NCBI GenBank assembly: GCA_964568455.1
Contig: CAZMPJ010000008.1
Location: 17,089-81,088, forward strand
Origin: CAZMPJ01 sp964568455
Lineage (GTDB): Bacteria > Margulisbacteria > WOR-1 > O2-12-FULL-45-9
Direction of reading: 5' to 3'
Length of the DNA stretch: 64,000 nucleotides
Shown piece by piece: positions 32,600 to 41,542 of the stretch. Within the stretch, counting starts at the first letter, position 1, and each line of letters begins with the position of its first letter. The notes below the pieces were generated by a model. That model saw nothing but the letters and a program-made list of their open reading frames with translations. It was not told the DNA's origin and ran no database searches. The position numbers and the translations under genes are program-made.

Positions 32600-33448
32600 T
32601 TACCCTAATTTAACCTGTTTTGCACCAACGATGGATTTTCCCAGCAGCCTGCTCCCCACATCCTGAAAATGGATGGCTGATCCAGTAACCAGAAAACTTC
32701 CTTTAGCAGGACTATCCGTGGTTTTAATGGTGCCGGCTTTTTTTAACATATTTTTTGCTTGAGTCACCGCTTCAACAGCTGGATCAATTAAGCTTACACT
32801 TGGTCCAACAATCTCTTTTATCACTTTAGCTAAGTGAGGGTAGTGGGTGCAACCGAGGATTAAAGTATCAATTCCAGCGGAAATTAAAGGTTTTAAGTAT
32901 TCTTTAGCCACTTTTCTGGTTTCATCTGTTTCAACCATGCCATCTTCAATTAGCGGAACAAATAATGGACAGGCAACTGCCTGGACTTGAGCTTCGTTAC
33001 CAATTTTATTTTGAAAAGCGCCAGAATTAACTGTGCCAGCAGTGGCAATTACGCCGATTTGTTTATTTTTAGTTACAGAAAGTGCGGCGCGTGAGCCAGC
33101 ATCAATCAAATTAATTAGTTCAACCGCATATTCATCTTTTACTACTGGATAAGCAATGGCTGACGAGGTGCCGCAGGCCATGATAATTAATTTTGCGCCT
33201 TGGTTAATCAAAAAAGGAATAATTTCCTGGTTAATTTTAATAATTTCTTGAGGAGACCTGCCGCCATAAGGAACTCGAGCAGTATCTGCCAAATAAATAT
33301 AATCTTCATTGGGTAATTGCTTTAAAACTTGAGCCAAAACAGTTAAACCACCCACTCCAGAATCAAAAATTCCAATTGGAGAAGAAGGAGTGGCTTTTTT
33401 TGCTTTTTGTATTCCACTAACTTTAGTGCCCACTTTTTCAATTCCCAA
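32600..33448 (-). CDS. murI: Glutamate racemase
   Basis: Makes D-glutamate for peptidoglycan. The 282-residue protein has IGIFDSGVGGLTVLAQV near residue 26, LADTARVPYGGRS, the first catalytic Cys in LIIMACGTSSAIAYP and the second in LILGCTHYPHL. The usual N-to-T change in ACNTSSA is Gly-Thr here (ACGTSSA), a small variation. The first 25 residues are an extra Lys-rich extension, so a start further in is possible. Its neighbours include a wall amidase (upstream) and queD. Confidence 0.93.
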   Translation of the reverse strand: MGIEKVGTKVSGIQKAKKATPSSPIGIFDSGVGGLTVLAQVLKQLPNEDYIYLADTARVPYGGRSPQEIIKINQEIIPFLINQGAKLIIMACGTSSAIAYPVVKDEYAVELINLIDAGSRAALSVTKNKQIGVIATAGTVNSGAFQNKIGNEAQVQAVACPLFVPLIEDGMVETDETRKVAKEYLKPLISAGIDTLILGCTHYPHLAKVIKEIVGPSVSLIDPAVEAVTQAKNMLKKAGTIKTTDSPAKGSFLVTGSAIHFQDVGSRLLGKSIVGAKQVKLG

Positions 33449-33467
33449 TTTTCTTATATAACCTACT

Positions 33468-34533
33468 TCAGAAATAGCTTTTTACCCCCCAGGCAATAGC
33501 ATTAGCTGTTTTATTTTGAAAAGCAGAAGACCTAGCTAGCTTTTCTTCCTCACTGTTACTGATAAACAAAGGTTCAATCAAGATTGCCGGCATTTTAGCA
33601 TGATGAATAGTATAAAACATTGCTCGTCTAAGTCCCCGATCCTTTCTTTTTAATCCTCTTACCAGGCTGCGGTGGATGGTTAAACCTAGTCTTCTACTTT
33701 TTCTATTATAGTAATAGGTTTCCGTGCCGCGGACCCTTTGGTTATAAAATACATTATAGTGGATTGAGATAAATATCAGCCTGGACCTTGTTGGCAAACT
33801 TAACAATGTCTCTTAAACTGTTAGTTCTATCATCATTCCTAGTTAAATAAACTGTTGCCCCTGCAGCTTGCAAGTAATTTGCTACTTTGCGGGCTAAGGG
33901 CAGGGTTAAATTCTTTTCCGGGATTTTATGCAGAGAAAAACCGCCCGGATCCCTTCCGCCATGACCAGGGTCAATCACGATGGTTTTGCCACGCAAAGAC
34001 TTGTCTTTACTTTTATAGTTAGGCAAATATTTATAAGGCTTAAACGCATCGGTTTTTTGCTTAAGCATTTTTGTTTCCCAGGCGGCTTGCAGTTCTTTGC
34101 TAGGATTTTCTCGGTCATAGAGTTCAACTGAAGTTTTTCCTCGGCCAAAGATGTTAACTACTTCATAAACCGAATCCTTTTTTAAGCTAATGATGATTTT
34201 TGCGGTCTTGCCTGATTGTTTAGCGGCAATACCCTTAATTCGTTTATGACTCCAGAGTTTTGGTTTTAACCCTGGAGTTATTTTAGTGTTGGGAAATTCA
34301 ATAATAAGCTGATCTTCAAGCAAGAGCCCTTGTCCCTCAAGGTTGCCAGAACCATTAATATTGATGTAGTCAATGTTTAGGTTGCGAACTGCTTCTATTT
34401 TAGTTATTTCTGATAAATTAGATGCGGCAGCAGCAGAAATCCAAAATCCAAATATCAAAATCCAAATAAATCTAGAAAAAACCAAATCGAAAAAATAATT
34501 TATTGATTTGGATTTAAACGATTTATTTGTCAT
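33468..34533 (-). pseudogene. N-acetylmuramoyl-L-alanine amidase (Amidase_3), frameshifted
   Basis: A cell-wall amidase split over two frames. The first part (34533-33754) has a signal peptide, an AMIN-like beta domain and the start of the zinc amidase domain: KTIVIDPGHGGRDPGG with the first His and EKNLTLPLARKVA with the Glu. The frame then ends after VQADIYLNPL. The other frame (from about 33800 to 33468) continues exactly with IFISIHYNVFYNQRVRGTE and the catalytic Glu of AILIEPLFISN. A net loss of two bases (or gain of one) near 33785 explains it. It may be a sequencing/assembly error, a recent pseudogene or programmed frameshifting. It overlaps cca by 4 bp. Confidence 0.85.
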
Positions 34534-34535
34534 TT
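34438..34535. repeat. ATTTGGATTTTG-type repeat in the amidase signal region
   Basis: Minus strand reads ATTTGGATTTTG, ATATTTGGATTTTGG and, further upstream, GATTTGGATTT and CATTTGGATTTTG. These AT-rich near-repeats encode the hydrophobic core FIWILIFGFWIS of the signal peptide. Confidence 0.55.
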
Positions 34536-35852
34536 GGATTTTGTCATTAGACGGATCAATGCTTCTTTTTCATTCAATTCTGGCTTATCCAAGACTTTTT
34601 CCAGTAAAAACGCAAGAACTTTTCCCACTTTAGGTCCTGGAGCAATATTTAATACTTCCATCACATCTTTGCCATCTACTTTTAAATCTTTAACATGCAA
34701 AGCATTTTCGTCGGCAATAATCTTATCAATCCTTTTTTGCAGTTCTCTTAAATAGCTTGAATCAATTTTCCTGCCCATGGCTTTATTATCAGCAACTCGG
34801 ATAGCAAAAATATCAGCTATGTTTTCTATTCCACCAATGCGAAGTAAAAATCTTCTTACCGCAGCATCAGTCCACTCAGAAAGATAGTTAAACATATGAT
34901 TAGTAATTAAATTGCTGACTTTTTTTGTGTCATTATTACTAAACTTTAAACGTTTTAAGATTTTTTCCGCGGTTCTAGCGCCTTCTTTGTCGTGATTGTA
35001 GAAAGTAAAATCTTTTTTGCAGCTGGGTTTTTCAATATCATGCAAAAGGCAAGCCAGCCTTACCATTGGTTTGTCTTTGGGTGCGGCGTCACAAGAATAA
35101 AGGTTGTGATAATAGACATCATATTTATGAAATTCCCGAGGCTGCTCAACTCCAAAGCAAACCAAGAGTTCTGGCATAATTAATTTTAATAAGCCGGATT
35201 CCCGCATTAGTTCAAAAGCAATAGATGGCGTGTCAGCTTGCAGAATTTTTACTAATTCATCATGAATGCGTTCGGGAGCCACTTTTTGGGTCACTTTTAA
35301 AGTTTTGTTTATAGCCTTAAAAGTTTCAGGCTCAACTTTAAAGTTTAATTTTGCAGCAAAGCGGCAAGCCCGCACACTGCGCAGCCCGTCTTCTGAAAAA
35401 CGTTCTTTTGCTTTGCCAATGGCTTGGATTGATTTGTTTTTTAAATCTTCCTGGCCTTTGTAATCATCAATTAATTCTTTGCTTTTTGGGTCATAGGCCA
35501 GGGCATTGATAGTAAAGTCCCGGCGTGACAGATCTTCGTGGATATCATCAGTAAATTTAACGTTAGAAGGATGGCGACCATCCACATATTTTTCATCAGA
35601 ACGAAAAGTGGTTACTTCGTACTGCCCATCATCCAAAAGTATGGTCACCGTCCCATATTCAAGTCCAGTAGGAACCACTTTATTAAATAATTTACATACT
35701 TGGTCAGGCTTAGCTGAAGTGGTAATATCCCATTCTAAGGGAGTAATGCCCAGCAAGCTGTCACGAATACAGCCGCCCACTAAATAGGCCTTATGGCCCT
35801 CTTTTTGCAGAGTTTCAATTATTTGTTTAGCGCCTTGAGTAAGCTTAAACAT
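34530..35852 (-). CDS. cca: tRNA nucleotidyltransferase (CCA-adding) with HD domain
   Basis: A 440-residue class II CCA-adding enzyme or poly(A) polymerase relative. N-terminal motifs: AYLVGGCIRDSLLG (GG-x2-RD), PLEWDITTSAKP (here E-x-D where D-x-D is usual), TVTILLDDGQYEVTTFRSDE, LSRRDFTINALAYD and RFSEDGLRSVRACRFAAKL (RNA/nucleotide loop). An HD domain follows (LACLLHDIEKPSCK). CCA is not encoded in ssrA, so the cell needs this activity. It is likely the first gene of an operon with the amidase and murI. A TAGAAT box eight bases before the ATG predicts a leaderless start. Confidence 0.93.
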   Translation of the reverse strand: MFKLTQGAKQIIETLQKEGHKAYLVGGCIRDSLLGITPLEWDITTSAKPDQVCKLFNKVVPTGLEYGTVTILLDDGQYEVTTFRSDEKYVDGRHPSNVKFTDDIHEDLSRRDFTINALAYDPKSKELIDDYKGQEDLKNKSIQAIGKAKERFSEDGLRSVRACRFAAKLNFKVEPETFKAINKTLKVTQKVAPERIHDELVKILQADTPSIAFELMRESGLLKLIMPELLVCFGVEQPREFHKYDVYYHNLYSCDAAPKDKPMVRLACLLHDIEKPSCKKDFTFYNHDKEGARTAEKILKRLKFSNNDTKKVSNLITNHMFNYLSEWTDAAVRRFLLRIGGIENIADIFAIRVADNKAMGRKIDSSYLRELQKRIDKIIADENALHVKDLKVDGKDVMEVLNIAPGPKVGKVLAFLLEKVLDKPELNEKEALIRLMTKSK

Positions 35853-35860
35853 AATGTTTA

Positions 35861-35866
35861 ATTCTA
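35861..35866 (-). promoter_or_regulatory. -10 box TAGAAT of cca, leaderless
   Basis: Minus strand TAGAAT ends eight bases before the cca ATG (35852). Confidence 0.5.
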
Positions 35867-35901
35867 CACTATATTAAGTTGACTTGTAAAAGGGCCGAGA
35901 G

Positions 35902-35907
35902 TATAAT
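35902..35907 (+). promoter_or_regulatory. -10 box TATAAT of the glycosyltransferase gene
   Basis: TATAAT ends nine bases before the GTG at 35917, so the message would be leaderless with a GTG start. Confidence 0.5.
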
Positions 35908-35916
35908 TGCCTCATC

Positions 35917-37497
35917 GTGAAGAAATCCTCTTTTGAGAGAGGCTTGGTTATAGTATTGGTTGCGGCAATCATTGTCGGTGCAATACTATTTTTTACTCAA
36001 ATTCTTTCTGCAGATGCTTTTACCAAAGAAGAAGCCCAACATGGCCTTTATGGGCTTTGGATTTATAAAGATATCAACGCTTTAGATGCTAAGGCGTTTT
36101 TATATGATACCTCAAGACAACTGGTTTGGCCGTTCTTGCATTCTTGGATTTTGGGCATTGTTTTTTTTACTTTTGGGCCAAGTACGGTAGTGGCGCGTCT
36201 CTTAAGCTTAGCTATGTTTTTGGGGATAGCGGTTTTTATGTACCTGCTTTCTGCCCACTTTTCTCATAAGATTGGGCAAAAACCAGGGGTAACTGCCGCG
36301 CTTTTGGCGCTTTCTTCTCCCCTTTTGATTAGGTTTGGAACGGCTAATATGCTGGAGGCCTTAGGCGCATTGCTTTTTCTGGCTGCGACTTATGTTTATA
36401 TGCTTTGTGAAGAGCAAAAAATCACCCTTGAATATGTGTTACTCGCCTTTTTGATTGGTTTATCGCTTTACGTCAATTATATTTTTGCTTATTTAATGGT
36501 AGCTTCTTTTATGGTGGCGACCGTAGTAAAATTAGTGCCGATTATGATTGGTGCGATTAAATTGATGAAAAAAGGAGAAAAATCCGCTATTGGTTTTATC
36601 TGGTGGGCTTATCGCAAATTAATTGTGCTTTTTGTTGTATTAACTTTGCTGGGAGTTTGGTTTTCTTTTAATTTCTCCAGAAAAATACTGATTTTGGCCA
36701 ATACTTTGTTTAGATATTCTTCTGGCGAAAAACTGGTGGGTATTATTCCTAATCTTTTATATTATCCTAAAGTAATTATTGATCAAGTAACTTTTTCGCC
36801 TTGGCTGGGGATTTTGGCCTTGGTTTCTTTGTTTTTGCCTTTTATTGTCCGTCGCTATGCTAGTTTAAATAAATTGTTTATTTTTGTCTGGACTAGTTTG
36901 GTTTTATTGGTTTTTACTATCCCTACCAAATCAGCCCAGTTCCTATATATTATTGTGCCTTTTATTCTGATAATCTTTAGCGCTACGATTTTTTACTTCA
37001 AAGACAAAATTAAACAAAAGAACCCAAAATTAGCCACAGCTTTTTTTACTATTTTAATTTTACCGGCTTTGTTTTCTTTGCCTAATTTATTTGCAGTCTG
37101 GTTTCCGGCTAACTCTGCTTCTAATATGCAGGATGTGCTGCAATATTTTAGCAATACTGTGCCAGCTCAAGCAACCATGGTAATACCTTTAAACCTGCAA
37201 CATTTAAACCCAGAAGTGGTTGAGTTTCATATGGACGGAAGGGCCGGAGCAGTGATTACCAATATGGATGAAATTAGTTCAAATGGTAATTATCTGCTTA
37301 CCATTGAGCTTGATCCAGACAGCAAATATCATCAGGACCTGATTGACGATTCGCTTTTTAGCTGGAATATTACTTTGCGGGATAAATTAATGCGAGGACA
37401 AATCAAACTTTATTCCACCCGCCGCTTTGATGATGTTGGGGTAACTGCCAGGATTTTTGAGGAGACCTCAAGTAATCTGTTCAATGGTCTGAATTAA
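35917..37497 (+). CDS. Membrane glycosyltransferase, PMT/ArnT-like (GT-C fold)
   Basis: A 526-residue integral membrane protein with about ten segments. The first TM (residues 9-31) leads into a loop with FTKEEAQHGLYGLWIYKD, the acidic first-loop motif of GT-C enzymes such as PMT and ArnT, which transfer a sugar from a lipid carrier to a protein or lipid on the outer face. A soluble C-terminal domain follows (from about residue 420). The GTG start is chosen because it follows the -10 box and opens a good Lys-rich N terminus. The donor and acceptor are unknown. It ends 30 bp inside the converging hydrolase gene. Confidence 0.8.
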   Translation: MKKSSFERGLVIVLVAAIIVGAILFFTQILSADAFTKEEAQHGLYGLWIYKDINALDAKAFLYDTSRQLVWPFLHSWILGIVFFTFGPSTVVARLLSLAMFLGIAVFMYLLSAHFSHKIGQKPGVTAALLALSSPLLIRFGTANMLEALGALLFLAATYVYMLCEEQKITLEYVLLAFLIGLSLYVNYIFAYLMVASFMVATVVKLVPIMIGAIKLMKKGEKSAIGFIWWAYRKLIVLFVVLTLLGVWFSFNFSRKILILANTLFRYSSGEKLVGIIPNLLYYPKVIIDQVTFSPWLGILALVSLFLPFIVRRYASLNKLFIFVWTSLVLLVFTIPTKSAQFLYIIVPFILIIFSATIFYFKDKIKQKNPKLATAFFTILILPALFSLPNLFAVWFPANSASNMQDVLQYFSNTVPAQATMVIPLNLQHLNPEVVEFHMDGRAGAVITNMDEISSNGNYLLTIELDPDSKYHQDLIDDSLFSWNITLRDKLMRGQIKLYSTRRFDDVGVTARIFEETSSNLFNGLN

Positions 37498-39168
37498 TTT
37501 TAGCAACAGAGGAATTGTTTTTTCGTCTGCTACTTTTCCATAAAACGCGTCTAAATGACTGGCTCCGTCTATTAGAAACCCTTGTACTTGGCTAGGGCTT
37601 TGGGGTAGCTCAATTTCTTCCACAGAAGTGTCTGCCTTAATATGATGAACGGCGCAATGATCATGTTGATATTCTGGAAACCTAGAAAAGTCTAAATCAG
37701 TGCCATGGGCATAACCTTTGTCTACAAAAGTCAGATTGTATGGGGCGGCCAATGGATCTTTTGAAAAATAGAGATGGGAAATTGGAATATCGGGCGGAAT
37801 TTCGTCTAGGTGAGCAGAATAATTAAAACGGCTTTGGTCCATGCGTTTTATGCCTTGGCCAGAAAAAATTGCACGTAGCATTTGAAAACCAACGCCTAAT
37901 GGAAAAGAATCAACGCCTTCTTCAATAAGCAAAGAGACAAAAGCCTTTACCTTTTTAAAGTTATCCGGGTTTATCAATGACTTTAAAGGAAAAAGCTCAA
38001 AAGGAATCATCTTGATCAACCACTTTTTCTTAAACTTATCAATAGGAACAGATTCTTCGCCCAGTATTGGCAAAAGCAAATTTAATGAGAGCAACATTGG
38101 GAAAATGTAGTGCTGGCTCTTGTCAAATATGCGGGATGAAGCAATGGATATCAGTCCTTTTACGGTTTTAAGCATTTCTAGATGAGTTCTTGCTTCGGCG
38201 ATAATAATTTCTGCTTCCCGATCAGTGCCCATATAGGAATTCATCGCTTCTTCTATTTGAGGTCGAGTCATACCTTTTGAATCAATTCCGATTTGTGCTA
38301 GCAGTCGGCGTAATTTATATGCTTGGCGCACCAATAAAAATTCTGCTACCATTCCGCCCATGCTGTGGGCGATGATAATCACTGGTTTATTTGGGGTAGG
38401 TCGGTGACAGATAAAATCTAAGCCAGCTGGAAGATCGTTGCTAACCAAGGTATCAAAGAAACACTGAGGATCAAAATTCCCTTTATTACTCCCCAACCCT
38501 CTGAAATCAAATTTATAAACCCAACTACCAATATCAGCCAACAAAAGAGCTAAAGAAAATTGATCGTTGTTAAGATCAAAAAATTTACCCTTGCAGCCAA
38601 TGCCAGGAACCAAGAGGATAGATGGGCTGTCATCATTAGTTTTAACTGTTCTTTGATTAATTAAACGGTTTAACTGTAAAAGAGTGTCATCACGGGTGAT
38701 TAAAGAATAGGGCCTTTCTAAATATTGTCCTCTTTCTGGTGCCCGGGGTGTGTTTGTTAGGGCACCGGCAACTTGGGAAAAAAGTACGGAGCTTCTCAGT
38801 ACTCCATGGCGAGTGGCTTGTTTAATAAAATTTTCTCTTAGAGAAGAATCGATGTCTAATTCTAACATTAGTTCTGGTATGCGATGCTTGTTAATATAAA
38901 CTCTTTTGCCGAAATTGTTAAATAAACCGCTTTTATATCCTTCGATAACCGTATTTTGGATATCTTCAAGTCTTGGTTCTTCACCAGTTACATCAAGAAT
39001 AATATGTTGCAGGGTAGGAGCCACTATATAAGCAGCCTGTGTTTCCACTTGTTCTGGATTCATAACAAAAGCTTTAGGATAGCGTCCTGCCATTGCTTTT
39101 AATTTTCCTTGCATGGCTGTGCTGGCCAGTCTGTAGCCTAAGTTTAATCCTCGAGTAACTATTCCCAT
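37468..39168 (-). CDS. Alpha/beta hydrolase, lipase/PHA-synthase-like, 566 aa
   Basis: The C-terminal two thirds form an alpha/beta hydrolase: oxyanion strand ILLVPGIGCKGKFFDL, KFDFRGLGSNKGNF, the nucleophile elbow VIIIAHSMGGMVAEFLL (Ser in H-S-M-G-G), and the catalytic His in IDGASHLDAFYGKVADE, which resembles the HLD-F-x-G end of acid lipases and class III PHA synthases. The Asp may be in LYFSKDPLAAP. The first 170 residues are an unrecognised helical domain. No signal peptide, so a cytoplasmic lipid or polyester substrate is possible. It is an alternative-promoter gene with a predicted leaderless start (seven bases after the -10 box). Confidence 0.8.
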   Translation of the reverse strand: MGIVTRGLNLGYRLASTAMQGKLKAMAGRYPKAFVMNPEQVETQAAYIVAPTLQHIILDVTGEEPRLEDIQNTVIEGYKSGLFNNFGKRVYINKHRIPELMLELDIDSSLRENFIKQATRHGVLRSSVLFSQVAGALTNTPRAPERGQYLERPYSLITRDDTLLQLNRLINQRTVKTNDDSPSILLVPGIGCKGKFFDLNNDQFSLALLLADIGSWVYKFDFRGLGSNKGNFDPQCFFDTLVSNDLPAGLDFICHRPTPNKPVIIIAHSMGGMVAEFLLVRQAYKLRRLLAQIGIDSKGMTRPQIEEAMNSYMGTDREAEIIIAEARTHLEMLKTVKGLISIASSRIFDKSQHYIFPMLLSLNLLLPILGEESVPIDKFKKKWLIKMIPFELFPLKSLINPDNFKKVKAFVSLLIEEGVDSFPLGVGFQMLRAIFSGQGIKRMDQSRFNYSAHLDEIPPDIPISHLYFSKDPLAAPYNLTFVDKGYAHGTDLDFSRFPEYQHDHCAVHHIKADTSVEEIELPQSPSQVQGFLIDGASHLDAFYGKVADEKTIPLLLKLIQTIEQIT

Positions 39169-39175
39169 TTGTTAT

Positions 39176-39203
39176 CTATCGTTGTTTGTTTTAATAAATT
39201 TCA
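39176..39203 (-). promoter_or_regulatory. Alternative-sigma-type promoter P8 (hydrolase gene)
   Basis: Minus strand TGAAATT (39197-39203), 15 bases, CGATAG (39176-39181). The ATG begins seven bases downstream. Confidence 0.75.
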
Positions 39204-39221
39204 CCTAATTTTATTGTGTGC

Positions 39222-39227
39222 TATAAT
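39222..39227 (+). promoter_or_regulatory. -10 box TATAAT of the pseudokinase operon, leaderless
   Basis: TATAAT ends seven bases before ATG 39235. Confidence 0.6.
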
Positions 39228-39234
39228 ATCAGCC

Positions 39235-40239
39235 ATGGAGCGCTTCTTAAAAAGCCGCTATCGCATTGGTGAAAAACTTTCTGAAAACCCTTTTAGTGTT
39301 ACTTATAAGGGTTCTTTTCTTGCTACGGATAAACCCTTAGTAATTAAAATTTACAAACGTGGGACTTTAAGTTCGGCTTTAATCCGCAGCATGAAACAAA
39401 AGGTAAAAGAGCTTTCACATGTTAATTACCACGGTATTGCCAAGTTGATTGATGGCGATTACGGTTGGCAAGGCTTCTATTATGTAAGAGAGTTTGTGCC
39501 AGGTACCAGTTTAAAAGAAGTTATGGAACAACTTGATCAGGATAAAGCAGTTGTGATTGCCGAAGAAGTTTGTAAAGCCTTAGAGTATGCCCATGCCCGA
39601 GGTATTGTCCATGGGGCGATTAGTCCCAATAATATTTTTGTGGATAAAAAAGGCGTGGTAAAGATTGCTGATTTTGTGATTGAAGGAGAAATTAAAGAAG
39701 CCTTTCAACAAAAGGCAGAAAGCGTTTTAAGGGATAGCCGTTATATGTCACCGGAAGAACTTTTGGGTTATCCCGCTGGAAAAGCTTCGGACATTTATGG
39801 TTTAGGTTTGGTTTTATATGAAATGTTGCAGAATAGAAAAGAAGTTAGCTTTAGCAAAATACAAAAAATCAAACAGCCCTCAGTCTTAAATAGCGAGCTT
39901 TTGGCTTCGCTACCCAGATATTTGCAGGAAATTATTAATAAAGCTATGCAAAAAGACCCCTTGTTGCGCTTTTTAACGGCTAAAGAATTTAGGCAAAGCT
40001 TAGAACATAAAAATGTGGTTACTAATCCCAAAGTCCATAAGGATTATATTGATATCTTTGAAAACACGGTTACCAGTTACGGTGCAAAGGATATCAGCAT
40101 TGAAAGTGAAGCAATTGAAGACGTGGGGCAAGTTAAACTGCGCTGGAGCAAAGAAAAGCATCGGCATTGGATTTTGCTTTTGATTTTGGCTTTAGCCGTG
40201 CTTTCTGGCATAGTTTACGCTTTTATGGTGGTTAGATAA
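39235..40239 (+). CDS. Membrane-anchored Hanks-type pseudokinase
   Basis: A 334-residue protein with a kinase domain (residues 9-255) and one C-terminal TM (HWILLLILALAVLSGIVYAF). The lysine strand is PLVIKIYKRG and the activation-segment end is YMSPEELLG with DIYGLGLVLYEML, as in PrkC/PknB kinases. The catalytic loop, however, reads IVHGAISPNNIF instead of HRDLKPxN, so the catalytic Asp is Ala, and DFG is DFV. It should bind but not phosphorylate. Start at 39235 follows the -10 box. The next gene, overlapping by one base, encodes PASTA domains, so kinase and PASTA parts of the usual single protein are separate here. Confidence 0.85.
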   Translation: MERFLKSRYRIGEKLSENPFSVTYKGSFLATDKPLVIKIYKRGTLSSALIRSMKQKVKELSHVNYHGIAKLIDGDYGWQGFYYVREFVPGTSLKEVMEQLDQDKAVVIAEEVCKALEYAHARGIVHGAISPNNIFVDKKGVVKIADFVIEGEIKEAFQQKAESVLRDSRYMSPEELLGYPAGKASDIYGLGLVLYEMLQNRKEVSFSKIQKIKQPSVLNSELLASLPRYLQEIINKAMQKDPLLRFLTAKEFRQSLEHKNVVTNPKVHKDYIDIFENTVTSYGAKDISIESEAIEDVGQVKLRWSKEKHRHWILLLILALAVLSGIVYAFMVVR

Positions 40240-40874
40240 TGCTGATTGGTTTTTTTAAATATTATTTTATTTATTTAATTTTAATTTCTTCTGCTTTTTG
40301 TTTCTTATTGTTAAAGGCAAAGCTTAAACGGCCTTTTCGCTTATTTGCGGTTTTATTAATAATCCTTTTTCTTCCTGGTTTAATTGGTTATTTAATAGTA
40401 ACCAACTATTCTCCCTGGCAAGAAGTAGAAACCCCTAATTTAATTGGAATGGAAATTGCCCAAGCAGAAATTACCCTGGGATCGCTCAATTTAAAAAGTG
40501 TGGCTGGCGGCACGATTTATGATCCAGAAGTTGACCAAGGCCTGGTTGCGTCGCAGCGGCCAGACCCAGGTGTTAAGGTTAAAGCCGGCCGTTTAGTGAC
40601 TATTTTTGTTAGTTCTGGAAAAAGAAAGGTTATTGTTCCAAACCTTTTAGGAAGAAGGCTGGAACAGATTGAGGCAGTACTTAGGGCAAAAAATTTAAGC
40701 TTGGGTCAAATGAATCATCAGGTTACAGAAGGGGCCAGCCCTGGTATAATTTTAGAACAAAGCCCACTGCCCGGTGAAGAAGTGGAAATTATGACCATGA
40801 TTGATATTACCATTGTTACTTCGCCAGAGGCGGAGGGAGCAGAGACAAAAGAGGGAGGGTTCTGGTTTTGGTAA
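40239..40874 (+). CDS. Membrane-anchored two-PASTA-domain protein
   Basis: A 211-residue protein with two N-terminal membrane segments (residues 7-25 and 33-54) and two PASTA domains: ETPNLIGMEIAQAEITLGSL to IFVSSG (66-127) and VPNLLGRRLEQIEAVLRA to ITIVTS (131-193). PASTA domains bind muropeptides or lipid II outside the membrane. Its ATG shares one base with the pseudokinase stop codon, so the two are translationally coupled and probably form a split PASTA-kinase complex. rpe overlaps its end. Confidence 0.9.
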   Translation: MLIGFFKYYFIYLILISSAFCFLLLKAKLKRPFRLFAVLLIILFLPGLIGYLIVTNYSPWQEVETPNLIGMEIAQAEITLGSLNLKSVAGGTIYDPEVDQGLVASQRPDPGVKVKAGRLVTIFVSSGKRKVIVPNLLGRRLEQIEAVLRAKNLSLGQMNHQVTEGASPGIILEQSPLPGEEVEIMTMIDITIVTSPEAEGAETKEGGFWFW

Positions 40875-41503
40875 AAATTAAAATAGCACCGTCAATCTTG
40901 TCAGCTGACTTTAGTAATTTAGAAAAAGAAATTAAAAAAGTTGAAAAAGCTGGCGCCGATTATATTCACATTGATGTAATGGACGGCCATTTTGTACCTA
41001 ATATTACCATGGGGCCGTTGGTGGTTAAGGCGGTTAAAAAATGCAGCAAACTTCCTCTTGACGTACACTTAATGATTGAAAACCCGGATAAATATATTGA
41101 ATCTTTTGCTAAAGCCGGAGCAGATATTATTACCATTCAAGTTGAGGCTTCTACTGATATTACCAGAGACATTGAGTTAATTAAAAAGCATGGAGCTAAA
41201 CCCGGACTTGTGGTTAACCCGGAAACTGCGATTGATAAAGTTTTTCCTTATCTAGATAAAATTGATATGGTTTTGGTTATGTCAGTTCACCCGGGATTTG
41301 CAGGGCAAAAGTTTATGGCAGAGGTTTTACCCAAGATTAAGCAGCTTAGAGAGAAAACTGATATTGAGATAGAGATTGATGGTGGAATTAGCTTAGAAAC
41401 CGCGCCTTTGGCAATCCAAGCTGGCGCCAATGTTCTAGTGGCCGGATCAGCCATCTTCTACAGCAAGGATTATAAGCAGGTTATCAAGCAGTTAAAAGCC
41501 TAA
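40868..41503 (+). CDS. rpe: Ribulose-phosphate 3-epimerase
   Basis: Interconverts ribulose 5-phosphate and xylulose 5-phosphate. The 211-residue TIM barrel has IAPSILSADFSNLEKEI, YIHIDVMDGHFVPNITMGP (metal His and Asp), LDVHLMIENPDKYI, VMSVHPGFAGQKF and EIDGGISLETAPLAIQAGAN. The start is TTG at 40868, inside the PASTA gene; no ATG gives the normal N terminus. The kinase-PASTA-rpe order matches the prkC-rsgA-rpe neighbourhood of Firmicutes, minus rsgA. Confidence 0.95.
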   Translation: MVKIKIAPSILSADFSNLEKEIKKVEKAGADYIHIDVMDGHFVPNITMGPLVVKAVKKCSKLPLDVHLMIENPDKYIESFAKAGADIITIQVEASTDITRDIELIKKHGAKPGLVVNPETAIDKVFPYLDKIDMVLVMSVHPGFAGQKFMAEVLPKIKQLREKTDIEIEIDGGISLETAPLAIQAGANVLVAGSAIFYSKDYKQVIKQLKA

Positions 41504-41508
41504 TTATC

Positions 41509-41536
41509 TGAAATTTTCCAAATTTTATCCCGATAT
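41509..41536 (+). promoter_or_regulatory. Alternative-sigma-type promoter P9 (859-aa gene)
   Basis: TGAAATT (41509-41515), 15 bases, CGATAT (41531-41536). ATG 41543 begins six bases downstream. Confidence 0.8.
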
Positions 41537-41542
41537 TAAGGC

